Below, in pieces: positions 17,025 to 25,247 of a stretch of DNA of 64,000 nucleotides. The DNA lies in assembly GCF_025574485.1 (NCBI RefSeq), contig NZ_JAOBPO010000004.1, positions 124,001-188,000 on the forward strand. Direction: 5' to 3'. The stretch is from Kordiimonas aquimaris. Lineage in GTDB: Bacteria; Pseudomonadota; Alphaproteobacteria; Sphingomonadales; Kordiimonadaceae. The position numbers and the translations under genes were made by a program. Position 1 is the stretch's first letter. Each line of letters begins with the position of its first letter. The notes beneath the pieces were generated by a model. It did no database searches and had not been told where the DNA came from. It worked only from the letters and a program-made list of their open reading frames with translations.

Positions 17025-19231
17025 TGTCAAAGAAATTGACGCGCCGTAAATTCCTGATGGGTTCAGGCGCCGTTGTAGGTGGTGGTTTGGTGCTTGGTTA
17101 TGTTGCGCTGCCTAACCAGTTAAATGATTTGGCAAAAGCAAATAAAGGATCAGGCGCGGTTCTTTCGGGCTGGATCAGAATAACACCTGATAACAAAGTA
17201 ACCGTAATGGTGCCTCATTCTGAAATGGGGCAGGGTGTTCATACCGCTTTACCGATGATGGCTGCCGATGAACTGGATGCGGATTGGGATTTGGTTTCCA
17301 TGGAACAAGCACCAGCTTTGTCCGAGTATGCAAATGAGCCTCTCGGTGAAGGTTTTATTGTTGGTGGTAAATCAGTGCCAGATATTCTGGCACCGCTTAT
17401 TAACAAAGCTTTCTATCAAATAGCGCAGGCTATGAATTTGCAGATTACTGGTGGCTCGACCTCAGTGCGATTTACAGGGCATTACGGTATGCGTGTTGCT
17501 GGTGCTGCTGCGCGTGAGATGCTTTTGAGAGCTGCTGCCCAAGAATGGGAGGTTTCGCTCAATTCGCTTTCTGCCAGCAAAGGTGTGGTGACACACCTTC
17601 CAAGTGGCCGGTCGTTGACATACGGCGAACTGGCAGAGGCTGCGTCTACATTTGACCCCAACCCTACGCCCGTTTTGAAAGCAAAGGCGGAGCATACAAT
17701 TGTAGGCACAAAACGGAAACGTTTTGATATCCCGTCCAAGGTGGATGGTAGTGCCAAATACGGTATTGATGCCGAAGTGGATGGTATGCTGTATGCTGCT
17801 ATTGCCCGTGTGCCGGTTCACGGTGGTACGGTCACATCAATTGATGAGGTTGCGGCTGCTGCAATGCCGGGTGTTAAAAAGATTTGTAATCTTGGTTACG
17901 GCGTTGCTGTCGTTGCAGACAAATACTGGCGGGCAAAAAAGGCGCTTGAGGCTGTTAATTTCGAGTTTGACGGCGGCGAAGCCAGTACACTCAACTCATC
18001 GGCTATTTCAGCAAAGTTTGAACGTGATTTGGATACAATGGAGCCTGAATTTGATATCGAAAAAGGTGATGTCAACTTTGAAGGTGTTTCAGGGTCTAAT
18101 ATACATGATGCACAATATGAGGTGCCTTATCAGGCTCATGCCTGTATGGAGCCGCTAAATTGTACAGCATGGGTGCGTGACGGTATGTGTGATGTATGGA
18201 CAGGGTCGCAGGCACCGTTGATGGCACGCGCGACCGCTGCAAATGCGGCTGAGGTCGATGAAGAGAATGTCACTGTTCATGGCTTTATGCTTGGTGGCGG
18301 TTTTGGGCGGCGTATTCATGCAGAAAATGACTATGTTGCTCCCGCTGTTGAAATATCGAAAATGGTTGGTGCACCGGTTAAGACTGTGTGGTCCCGCGAA
18401 GAAGACATGCGGTTTGATGAGTACCGACCAGCCGTTATCAGTAGGTTCCGAGGCGTATTGGACGAGGGTAACAAGCCATCTATGTGGTATAATCGCTATT
18501 CTGATAAGCGTGAGCCAGTTGAGGCACCGTTAGTGCCATACAGTATTCCTGGCCAGTCCATCGGTTATGTTGTCAGTCAAAGCCATTTGAAACTGGGCCC
18601 GTGGCGTAGTGTTGATCATTCACAGCATGCTTTCTTTACCGAAAGTTTCATTGATGAGTTGGCGTACAAGGCAGGTATTGATCCGCTGGAATACCGTTTG
18701 TCATTACTTGGTGATGCTCCGCGCCATGCAGCTGTGCTGCGAGCTGCAGCTGTTAAAGCTGGATGGTATAGTGGCAAGCGCGGCGGGCGTGCAATGGGAG
18801 CTGCTGTTCATGAGAGCTTTGGCTCTATTTGTGCCCATATCGCTGAAGTATCTGTTGATGAGAGCGGACAATTGCGTGTGCACAGAGTATTTAGTGCTGT
18901 TGATTGCGGTGAAGCTATTAATCCTGACAATATCGAATCACAGATTGAAAGCGCTATAATTTACGGTATGACGGCGGCATTATACGGAGAGATAACCGTT
19001 GAAAATGGTGCCGTTGTTCAAGGCAATTTCCCTGACTACGAGATGGTTCGTATGGATGAAGTACCTGAAATTGATGTGCAAATTATCGAGTCTGGTGCAC
19101 CCCTAGGCGGTATGGGCGAGCCTGGTTTGCCGCCTATTGCTCCTGCTATCACTAACGCTATTTTTGCAGCAACGAACATTAGAGTGCGGAAGTTGCCGCT
19201 AATGAATGTTGACCTGAAAGCTGGCGTTTAG
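17024..19231 (+). CDS. Tat-exported molybdopterin-binding large subunit (IorB/aldehyde dehydrogenase-like)
   Basis: A 735-residue catalytic subunit of a xanthine-oxidase-family enzyme. The N-terminus has a twin-arginine signal (TRRKFLMGSGAVVGGG), so the folded heterodimer is probably exported to the periplasm with the small subunit as passenger. Family segments include MVPHSEMGQGVHTALPMM, GGFGRRIHAEND (pterin contact), and near the C-terminus GGMGEPGLPPIAPAI with the catalytic Glu in the GE-PG context. The order fits isoquinoline 1-oxidoreductase beta and related aldehyde or N-heterocycle hydroxylases that pass electrons to cytochrome c. No cofactor-insertion gene or cytochrome is adjacent. 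Substrates could be aldehydes or N-heterocycles including purines; sequence alone does not decide. Confidence 0.92.
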   Translation: MSKKLTRRKFLMGSGAVVGGGLVLGYVALPNQLNDLAKANKGSGAVLSGWIRITPDNKVTVMVPHSEMGQGVHTALPMMAADELDADWDLVSMEQAPALSEYANEPLGEGFIVGGKSVPDILAPLINKAFYQIAQAMNLQITGGSTSVRFTGHYGMRVAGAAAREMLLRAAAQEWEVSLNSLSASKGVVTHLPSGRSLTYGELAEAASTFDPNPTPVLKAKAEHTIVGTKRKRFDIPSKVDGSAKYGIDAEVDGMLYAAIARVPVHGGTVTSIDEVAAAAMPGVKKICNLGYGVAVVADKYWRAKKALEAVNFEFDGGEASTLNSSAISAKFERDLDTMEPEFDIEKGDVNFEGVSGSNIHDAQYEVPYQAHACMEPLNCTAWVRDGMCDVWTGSQAPLMARATAANAAEVDEENVTVHGFMLGGGFGRRIHAENDYVAPAVEISKMVGAPVKTVWSREEDMRFDEYRPAVISRFRGVLDEGNKPSMWYNRYSDKREPVEAPLVPYSIPGQSIGYVVSQSHLKLGPWRSVDHSQHAFFTESFIDELAYKAGIDPLEYRLSLLGDAPRHAAVLRAAAVKAGWYSGKRGGRAMGAAVHESFGSICAHIAEVSVDESGQLRVHRVFSAVDCGEAINPDNIESQIESAIIYGMTAALYGEITVENGAVVQGNFPDYEMVRMDEVPEIDVQIIESGAPLGGMGEPGLPPIAPAITNAIFAATNIRVRKLPLMNVDLKAGV

Positions 19232-19282
19232 TCGACTTGGCTTTTGATCGATTTATATATTGTCAATACTGATGCATGTTGA

Positions 19283-20209
19283 CTAGGAACTGGTTTCAAT
19301 TGGAAACCCGCCTGCCTGGCTAACCATTGCAGGTGGTATTCGGCCCAGCACTGTTTCGGTCCATTTTGCAAGCTTGATCATGTCATTAAGTGATATATCT
19401 GTTTGGATATCTGATTCAGCCAGTAGGTAAAGCAGGTCTTCAGTGCCTATGTTACCTGTGGCCTTTGGAGCAAAAGGGCATCCACCAAGGCCACCAACTG
19501 ATGCGTCCAGTGTTTGTACACCTGCTTGGTATGCTGCCCATGCGTTAGCGAGCCCCGTATTGCGTGTGTTATGGAAATGAGCGCGAAGTGGTATGTTAGG
19601 AATGCGTTCTTTGATCTTATGTATAAGTTCGGTCACACGTATCGGTGAGCCCACACCAATTGTATCTGCAATCGCAATTTCACGTGGCTCCGCTTCAGCA
19701 ATATCTTCTGCCATGGCGACAACTGTTGATTGGTCGATACGTCCTTCAAATGGGCATCCAAAGGATACGGAAATAGTCGCTTGTGCGGACATTCCTTCAG
19801 ATTTTGCAAGCTTGATCATTTCTTTGGTAATTTCAACAGATGACCGCATGGTTTGACCTTGGTTCTTTTCTGCGAATGTGTCGCTGGCGATTGCAACGCA
19901 ACCAGCTTCATCAATGCCGCGATTGCCTGCTTCGCGTGTTGCTATGGCTCTGAGAAGCCCGCGTTTATTAAGCACAAGCCCTATGTAGGTAACATCGGAA
20001 CGATCGCGCAGGCCTGATATCACATCTTCAGCATCGGCCATTTGTGGTACACGCGCAGGGTGAACAAAACTTGCGACCTCGATCCGTTTAACGCCTGCAT
20101 CAATTGCACCATTGATCATGTGCAACTTGTCAGCCGTAGAAAAAACGACCTTCTCATTTTGAAGACCATCGCGTGGCCCTACCTCGAGTACTTCAACACA
20201 TGCAGGCAT
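19283..20209 (-). CDS. mvaB: Hydroxymethylglutaryl-CoA lyase
   Basis: A 308-residue TIM-barrel enzyme of the HMGL-like family that splits 3-hydroxy-3-methylglutaryl-CoA into acetyl-CoA and acetoacetate, the last step of leucine degradation. Signatures seen: EVGPRDGLQNEK at the N-terminus (metal and substrate site, with the Arg-Asp pair), IADTIGVGSP, RAHFHNTRNTG (metal-binding His pair), and GGLGGCPFAPKATGNIGTED, which contains the catalytic loop Cys of HMG-CoA lyase and separates it from isopropylmalate or citramalate synthases. GAGGGT lies just upstream of the ATG. It is convergent with the molybdenum hydroxylase operon. Other leucine-pathway genes are not in the window. Confidence 0.95.
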   Translation of the reverse strand: MPACVEVLEVGPRDGLQNEKVVFSTADKLHMINGAIDAGVKRIEVASFVHPARVPQMADAEDVISGLRDRSDVTYIGLVLNKRGLLRAIATREAGNRGIDEAGCVAIASDTFAEKNQGQTMRSSVEITKEMIKLAKSEGMSAQATISVSFGCPFEGRIDQSTVVAMAEDIAEAEPREIAIADTIGVGSPIRVTELIHKIKERIPNIPLRAHFHNTRNTGLANAWAAYQAGVQTLDASVGGLGGCPFAPKATGNIGTEDLLYLLAESDIQTDISLNDMIKLAKWTETVLGRIPPAMVSQAGGFPIETSS

Positions 20210-20288
20210 ATTACCCTCTTAAAAATATCGCGAACAGAGATTATCAGATTTAAGTTGATTATTATGTCGAAACGCAATGCATTCATAC

Positions 20289-20319
20289 AAAAAAAATAGG
20301 CATCTTTAAGATGCCTATT
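20289..20319 (-). terminator. Rho-independent terminator after the NUDIX gene
   Basis: AATAGGCATCTT and AAGATGCCTATT form a 12-bp perfect inverted repeat with a central T, which in practice folds as 9 to 10 pairs with a short loop. On the minus strand it is followed by a run of 8 T, about 32 nt after the stop of the NUDIX regulator gene. Confidence 0.88.
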
Positions 20320-20350
20320 TTCATTCAGTCTTATAACTGTACTGATCAAG

Positions 20351-21019
20351 CTACCGAATGTTTTCAACTTTTTCAGGCGCTATTACACGGTACAGCATTG
20401 CAGGCCTATGTGGCCCTGAAGCATATTTTTTACCTGTCGCTTCAATGACGTTCAAAGAGAATATCCATTTGCGGAAATTGCGCTTATCACGAGGTTTGTC
20501 TGTCGCTTTCTCATAAACATCTTGCAGGTAAGATAATGTGAACTCTTGCGGCATTAACTTTAGACCAACTGTTGAGTAATCCATCTTTGCCGCCAAACGC
20601 TCACGTGCAACCTTTATGATTTCGCTGTGATCAAAAGATAGTTTAGGAAGTTCATCTACTTTGAACCATGCTGCATCATCTGCATCGGTGCCTGCTTTAA
20701 GTTCTACACTGCCTGCAGGAATAAGCGCATAGTAGGCAACGCTGATTACCCGTTCACGCGGGTCTCTATCTACGCTACCAAAGCTGTATAGCTGTTCAAG
20801 GTAAATACCTTCGATGCCAGCTTCTTCAGACAATTCACGAAGAGCGCATTCTTCGAGACTTTCGTCCATCTTGATGAAGCCACCAGGAAGTGCCCATTTC
20901 CCTTTGAAGGGCTCCATGCCGCGTTTTATTAGCAAAACTTTCAGTGCGCCGTCCTCAACAGTAAAGATGACAATGTCAGTCGTTACTGCAGGATGAGGAT
21001 ACTCATATGTATAAGCCAT
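20351..21019 (-). CDS. NUDIX-domain transcriptional regulator/hydrolase (NrtR-like architecture)
   Basis: A 222-residue protein starting at the ATG at 21019, preceded by AAGGA; a frame from 21067 lacks support. Residues 1-135 are a NUDIX domain with an intact box: G47 to E53, then RELSEEAGI at 61-69 (G-x5-E-x7-REU-xEE-x-GU satisfied), so hydrolase activity is possible. The C-terminal part (about 145-222: TVGLKLMPQEFTLSYLQDVYE, DKRNFRKWIFSLNVIEATG) is the winged-helix segment of NrtR/AraQ-type regulators that respond to ADP-ribose or sugars. The upstream region carries a 20-bp inverted repeat (21130-21149), a likely autoregulatory operator. No NAD or pentose genes are adjacent, so the regulon is open. 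Confidence 0.88.
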   Translation of the reverse strand: MAYTYEYPHPAVTTDIVIFTVEDGALKVLLIKRGMEPFKGKWALPGGFIKMDESLEECALRELSEEAGIEGIYLEQLYSFGSVDRDPRERVISVAYYALIPAGSVELKAGTDADDAAWFKVDELPKLSFDHSEIIKVARERLAAKMDYSTVGLKLMPQEFTLSYLQDVYEKATDKPRDKRNFRKWIFSLNVIEATGKKYASGPHRPAMLYRVIAPEKVENIR

Positions 21020-21129
21020 ATTTCTTTTATCCTTCAGATGCGTATACGGTATTTCCCTACCTTGCATCTAAAACTATCATGGCAAAAAGCCAAATTTTGT
21101 TACCACCCACAACCATAAGAATGGTTGAA

Positions 21130-21149
21130 TACATCTTATTGTAGATGTA
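21130..21149. promoter_or_regulatory. Perfect 7-6-7 inverted repeat, candidate operator
   Basis: TACATCT-TATTGT-AGATGTA lies about 110 bp upstream of the NUDIX regulator start. A further TACATCT half-site follows at 21171-21177. The size and symmetry fit an operator for a dimeric winged-helix regulator, most simply the NUDIX regulator itself. Assignment is by position. Confidence 0.6.
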
Positions 21150-21211
21150 CACTAATTACGTTATTTTTGATACATCTTTACGGCGGGAAAGCAACCTTAA
21201 ATATCGAAATT

Positions 21212-21778
21212 TTAATTGCTATTCGCGCCAAATATGTTTTTGGCAGTCGCTAATAAGGCAACATATTTTTTAAAATGCTCATCGGCGATTGTAGCGCAAA
21301 AAGACTGATTTGTCTGTTCAGATGCTGTTATTGTTGCACGCAGTTCGGCAATGCGATGACCGTACTCAAACGCATAAATGTCGCCTGCAATGTCGTCCAT
21401 TAAAGTGGCTTGTGCGGGCCTGTCCAGGGCTTCAATTACGGCATATTCAGGTTCTTCATAGTGAGCCAAAATGATTTGCTGTAAATTTCTGGCTGACAAC
21501 TTGTTGATAGGACGTAAGTTTACGTTTAGGTCGTGGCGCTTACATACATGAAGATAAGCTCTGAATTCTGCGGCTTCACGAATGTAATTGTATAGACGTT
21601 GATTGGTTCGCTGAAATTTTAGCCATAGTTCCAGTGATACAACACGCAGATCTTCAGTATTTTCTGGAATCATCAGGCCACCTCTGTCATCCAGTGGATT
21701 AACACCTTCGCGTGGTTGTGCGGTTAAGCTGGGTGTCACGATGAACATAGCCAAAGAAACAATAAGCGCGCGGAGCAT
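21212..21778 (-). CDS. Exported hypothetical protein
   Basis: A 188-residue protein that I do not recognise. It begins with a signal peptide (ALIVSLAMFIVTPSLTAQ, cleavage near residue 21). The mature part is mostly helical in composition, rich in Ala, Glu, Leu and Arg, and contains two Cys (HVCKRHDL and SFCATIAD) that could form a disulfide in the periplasm. There are no repeats, lipobox or further membrane segments. The ribosome site is weak (GGAA). The gene lies upstream of the NUDIX regulator on the same strand, but the operator candidate lies between them, so they are probably separate units. Codon use looks like that of the neighbours. Confidence 0.72.
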   Translation of the reverse strand: MLRALIVSLAMFIVTPSLTAQPREGVNPLDDRGGLMIPENTEDLRVVSLELWLKFQRTNQRLYNYIREAAEFRAYLHVCKRHDLNVNLRPINKLSARNLQQIILAHYEEPEYAVIEALDRPAQATLMDDIAGDIYAFEYGHRIAELRATITASEQTNQSFCATIADEHFKKYVALLATAKNIFGANSN

Positions 21779-21906
21779 GACAAAATTCCGATGATGATTA
21801 TAATATGATGCAAGCAGTAGAAGTTTTTATGGCTTCTATAATTTTGTCAACTAGTGGTTTGTCTTAAAGTGTATCTATTTCTCAAGGACGGTATAGGGTA
21901 ACGCGT

Positions 21907-22383
21907 ATGTTTGCATGGATGATCTTAGTATTGATCTCGCTTAATACCATGACTGACGATTGTGTGCGCGTTAATACAACAGTTAGCGGCGACTCTCTTC
22001 AAGGGCAACTATGGGAAGGGCAGGATATTGAAGTGCTTGGCTTCGGTTGCGGCGTTCCTGAAAGATATGACTATATTGTCTTTCGTGTTAACGGCAACAC
22101 ACAGCCTATCATAAAGCAATTGTGGGGTATGCCGGGTGACATGGTTGAAGTGTCTCGAAAGGGGCGTTTGCACATAAACGGTGAAGAAGCCAAAACACCG
22201 TTCGGGCGACCATACGGATTGCTGGGTTCTGCCCGGACTCGTATGAAAAAGCTCACCAAACCTCTGGACGGCTATCTGGTTCTTGGTCATCCAGGTAGTA
22301 TCGATTCAGCTAAAATTGGGCTTCTCACAAAACGTGATCTTCTCGGATACGTGCCAGCAGATAGCGTGCAGCAAGCCGAGTAA
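21907..22383 (+). CDS. S26-family signal peptidase-like protein
   Basis: A 158-residue protein with one N-terminal hydrophobic segment (MFAWMILVLISL). It carries both elements of the S26 Ser/Lys dyad: SGDSLQGQL with Ser30 (family GxSMxPTL) and IIKQLWGMPGD with Lys70 (family KRVvGlPGD). The final segment GYLVLGHPGSIDSAKIG matches the region with the SxDSR(x)WG motif, here SIDSAKIG, in LepB and TraF. It is shorter than the housekeeping LepB and closest in size to TraF-like or accessory S26 peptidases. AGGGTAA precedes the ATG. It is convergent with the deacylase gene, whose stop begins 4 bp beyond its own. A dedicated substrate is not apparent. Confidence 0.8.
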   Translation: MFAWMILVLISLNTMTDDCVRVNTTVSGDSLQGQLWEGQDIEVLGFGCGVPERYDYIVFRVNGNTQPIIKQLWGMPGDMVEVSRKGRLHINGEEAKTPFGRPYGLLGSARTRMKKLTKPLDGYLVLGHPGSIDSAKIGLLTKRDLLGYVPADSVQQAE

Positions 22384-22386
22384 GTT

Positions 22387-24156
22387 CTATGCTCGATCTC
22401 CTAGTCTTACCAACCTGCCTGGCAACTCACCTGTTAACTGATCATTTCTCACCACGGGTATCCCATTAACGATAGTTGCTACGTATCCTTCTGCGTTTTG
22501 AAGCAGGCGTTGTCCTCCTGCAGGCAGGTCCTGCACCATACGAGGCGGGTGTAGCCTGAGTTTGCTGTGGTCGATTACATTGATGTTAGCTTTGAGGCCT
22601 ACTTTGATACGGCCACGATCCTGAAAGCCCATATAGTCAGCAAGTTGGCCTGTCAGTTTATAGACAGCTTCTTCCAGTGGGATGGTTTCATCGCTTTTGC
22701 GATCCCGTGCCCAGTAATGCATGAGATAGCTCGGAAAACTTGCATCGCATATGGTGCCCACATGCGCGCCGCCGTCAGATAGACCCATAATTGACTGCGG
22801 GTGCTGCATCATCTCATACACAGCATTATAATTCAGGTCTGTGTAGTTATAGATAGGGAAGTAAAGAAACTCGCGGCCATCTTTTTCCAGTAAAATGTTG
22901 TAGATCATCTCGAGTGGAGTGACCCCCGCTTTTTCTGCAGCTTTATATACTGAATTTTCAATTGGTTGTTCATAGTCTGGATTTGCGCCCAGCCGGAACA
23001 TCTTGCATGAAACAAAGGCTATTTGAGATAACAGCTGATCAGCTATTGGTGGAATAGGTGTACCGTCACCAGCTAGTTTTTCCGATGATTCTGACAGAAG
23101 TTGCTGCTTAAAAGCGGGGTCACGCATAGTGGAAACGCGCTCATCAAATGGCAGGTGACTTATCTTTTTATAACTTGGGAAGCCGATGAACGGATGGAAT
23201 GTGCATTGTAACCCCAGAATAACACCAATGCCACGCGGGGCAACCTGAAGGCTTATATTGATACCCTTTGCTTTGGCTTGTTCAGTATTTTCCATAATGC
23301 GGCGCCATTGCTTTGGCGCAAAATCACGTTGCATAAGTGACAATGACAAAGGTCTTCCGCCAGCACTTTCGGCAAATTTCTCAAGTAATGCCCATTCACG
23401 GTCAAATGCTTCATCGTCACCGCGCTCCAGATCAAAATCATTCACTGCTTGCAGGACGCCGTGGTCTAAACCGTCAAATGCTTTAGCAATTCCAGTAAGC
23501 TCTTCGATCGTTGCTTCGGAAGATGGGGTCCATTCACCATCAGCAGACCGGTGAACGTCTGACCTGCCAGTTGAAAAGCCAACAGCGCCGGCTTCCAGAG
23601 CTTCACGTGTTAGTGTGCGCATTTTCTCAATGTCTTCTGTGGTTGCTTCTTCATTAAAAACGGCACGTTCACCCATGACAAAAACACGTAGTGGATCATG
23701 TACAACCTGAGCTGCAAAATCGATAGTATGCGGCACATCAATGGCATCCATATAATCTGTGAAGCTTTTCCACTGCCAAGTTAACCCTTCGGACAGAGCT
23801 GAGCCAGGGATGTCTTCAACGCCTTCCATTAACCGTATCAACTTTTCATGGTCTGTTTCGTGAACCGGTGCAAATCCGACACCACAACTGCCCATCACGA
23901 CAGTTGTTACGCCGTGGTATACACTGGGTTCAAATTTTGTATCCCAGGATACCTGACCATCATAATGTGTGTGCACATCGATGAAGCCGGGGGTAACGAT
24001 TTTGCCTGCTGCATCAATAGTTTCTTTTGCCGCAGCGTTTGATAGAGGGCCAATTTCAGTAATTAAACCATCAGTAATGCCAATATCAGCTTCAAACGCG
24101 TCTGATCCATCACCGTCATGGATTGAACCATTTTTAATTAGCAGATCAAATGTCAT
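22387..24156 (-). CDS. N-acyl-D-amino-acid deacylase-like amidohydrolase
   Basis: A 589-residue cytoplasmic amidohydrolase. The ATG at 24156 is preceded by AGGGGA with 8-nt spacing and gives MTFDLLIKNGSIHDGDG; the longer frame to 24207 overlaps the upstream gene and is rejected. It has HTH (His62, His64) in FIDVHTHYDG, Cys91 in MGSCGVGF (the metal-bridging Cys of D-aminoacylases) and Asp in LSDGGAHVG. The usual later ligands (HMRSEG and HLK type) are not recognisable: the matching region reads GVLQAVNDF and SLSLMQRD. The metal centre must therefore differ from the archetype. The gene follows the BASS transporter by 23 nt and is probably co-transcribed, which suggests that the transporter imports its substrate. 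Confidence 0.86.
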   Translation of the reverse strand: MTFDLLIKNGSIHDGDGSDAFEADIGITDGLITEIGPLSNAAAKETIDAAGKIVTPGFIDVHTHYDGQVSWDTKFEPSVYHGVTTVVMGSCGVGFAPVHETDHEKLIRLMEGVEDIPGSALSEGLTWQWKSFTDYMDAIDVPHTIDFAAQVVHDPLRVFVMGERAVFNEEATTEDIEKMRTLTREALEAGAVGFSTGRSDVHRSADGEWTPSSEATIEELTGIAKAFDGLDHGVLQAVNDFDLERGDDEAFDREWALLEKFAESAGGRPLSLSLMQRDFAPKQWRRIMENTEQAKAKGINISLQVAPRGIGVILGLQCTFHPFIGFPSYKKISHLPFDERVSTMRDPAFKQQLLSESSEKLAGDGTPIPPIADQLLSQIAFVSCKMFRLGANPDYEQPIENSVYKAAEKAGVTPLEMIYNILLEKDGREFLYFPIYNYTDLNYNAVYEMMQHPQSIMGLSDGGAHVGTICDASFPSYLMHYWARDRKSDETIPLEEAVYKLTGQLADYMGFQDRGRIKVGLKANINVIDHSKLRLHPPRMVQDLPAGGQRLLQNAEGYVATIVNGIPVVRNDQLTGELPGRLVRLGDRA

Positions 24157-24179
24157 TTCTGTTCCCCTACGAGAGTATT

Positions 24180-25109
24180 TCAAACTGATAGTTGTTTTTT
24201 GCGCCAATCAATGAACCTAAAGGTATTGGCAAGAATAAAGCCGCCGATGAGATGCCAGATACCCCACATACCAACCAATATGACCGCTTCGCCGTACCCG
24301 CCGAGTTCAGCAAGGACAATTATCAAGCCAAGACCGGCGTTTTGGATACCTACTTCAAATACTAAGGCACGTGATTTCTTACGATCTTTTATAAATGTGT
24401 AGCCAAATAAAGCGCCGACAAGAAATGCAGCGCTGTTGTGCAAAATAACGAGCGGAACCATAACGGCACCGTATGCAATCAGCACACCGTAATTTGTTAT
24501 AAGTCCACTAATTATCAGAATTATAAGGATGGCCAGAGAGGCAGGCATAGAGCGCCGATGAAGTTTGGTTGCCAGATTTGGTTTTTTGCTTGCCAGTGAA
24601 AGTCCAATAATAAGCGGAATTACCAAAATAAGGCATGTTCTGACAATAAAGCCCGCTCGGTCAATGTTAACTTGCTCGATTAGTGTGTCAGATGGTGCAT
24701 GCATGCCAACCCAAAACAGTATTGAGAACGGCAAAAACGCAGCCGAAAATATCGATGATAGCATCGTCAAGGACACAGAATATGCCGTATCGCCGCCAGC
24801 TATTTTAGTAATGAGGTTTGACATGGAACCACCGGGGCAACAGCTCACGATAATCATTCCTAATGCCAGTGCCGGTGAGATCGAGAGGGTCTTCACAAGA
24901 GCTAAGGTTGCAAGAGGTAGGGCAATAATTTGAGCAAAGAAGCCAACCATAACGGACAGGGGGTTTTCGCGAACAAATTTGAAATCACCGGGCTTTAAAC
25001 CTGTGGCAACAGCGAACATAATGAATGCAAGTGATATAGAGAGAAATAATTGCACTAGCGGGTCTACATCCAGCATTACCGGTTCTGCGACAGATGTATC
25101 GGCTAGCAT
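24180..25109 (-). CDS. Bile acid:sodium symporter (BASS) family transporter
   Basis: A 309-residue inner membrane protein with about 9-10 hydrophobic helices. Family signatures include the N-terminal LFLSISLAFIMFAVATGLKPGDF, SCCPGGSMSNLITKIAGGD (the unwound-helix Na-binding region, family xxCPGGxxSN), and EVGIQNAGLGLII (family ExGxQNxxLA). BASS proteins import organic anions such as bile acids, pantoate or 2-keto acids together with Na+. GGGGAG precedes the ATG. The downstream gene, 23 nt away, is the N-acyl-amino-acid deacylase relative, so an N-acylated amino acid or similar carboxylate is a reasonable guess for the cargo. This is inference from context only. Confidence 0.92.
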   Translation of the reverse strand: MLADTSVAEPVMLDVDPLVQLFLSISLAFIMFAVATGLKPGDFKFVRENPLSVMVGFFAQIIALPLATLALVKTLSISPALALGMIIVSCCPGGSMSNLITKIAGGDTAYSVSLTMLSSIFSAAFLPFSILFWVGMHAPSDTLIEQVNIDRAGFIVRTCLILVIPLIIGLSLASKKPNLATKLHRRSMPASLAILIILIISGLITNYGVLIAYGAVMVPLVILHNSAAFLVGALFGYTFIKDRKKSRALVFEVGIQNAGLGLIIVLAELGGYGEAVILVGMWGIWHLIGGFILANTFRFIDWRKKQLSV

Positions 25110-25247
25110 ATACTCATTCTCCCCACTTTAAGTTTCTTTATAATGACCTTCATTAGAAATCAAAAGCAATTGCTTACTAAATACAGAAGATGCTACCTGC
25201 TGTTACATATTTTGTGGTCACGAAACGATAGTTATTAAGGGTGTTAA

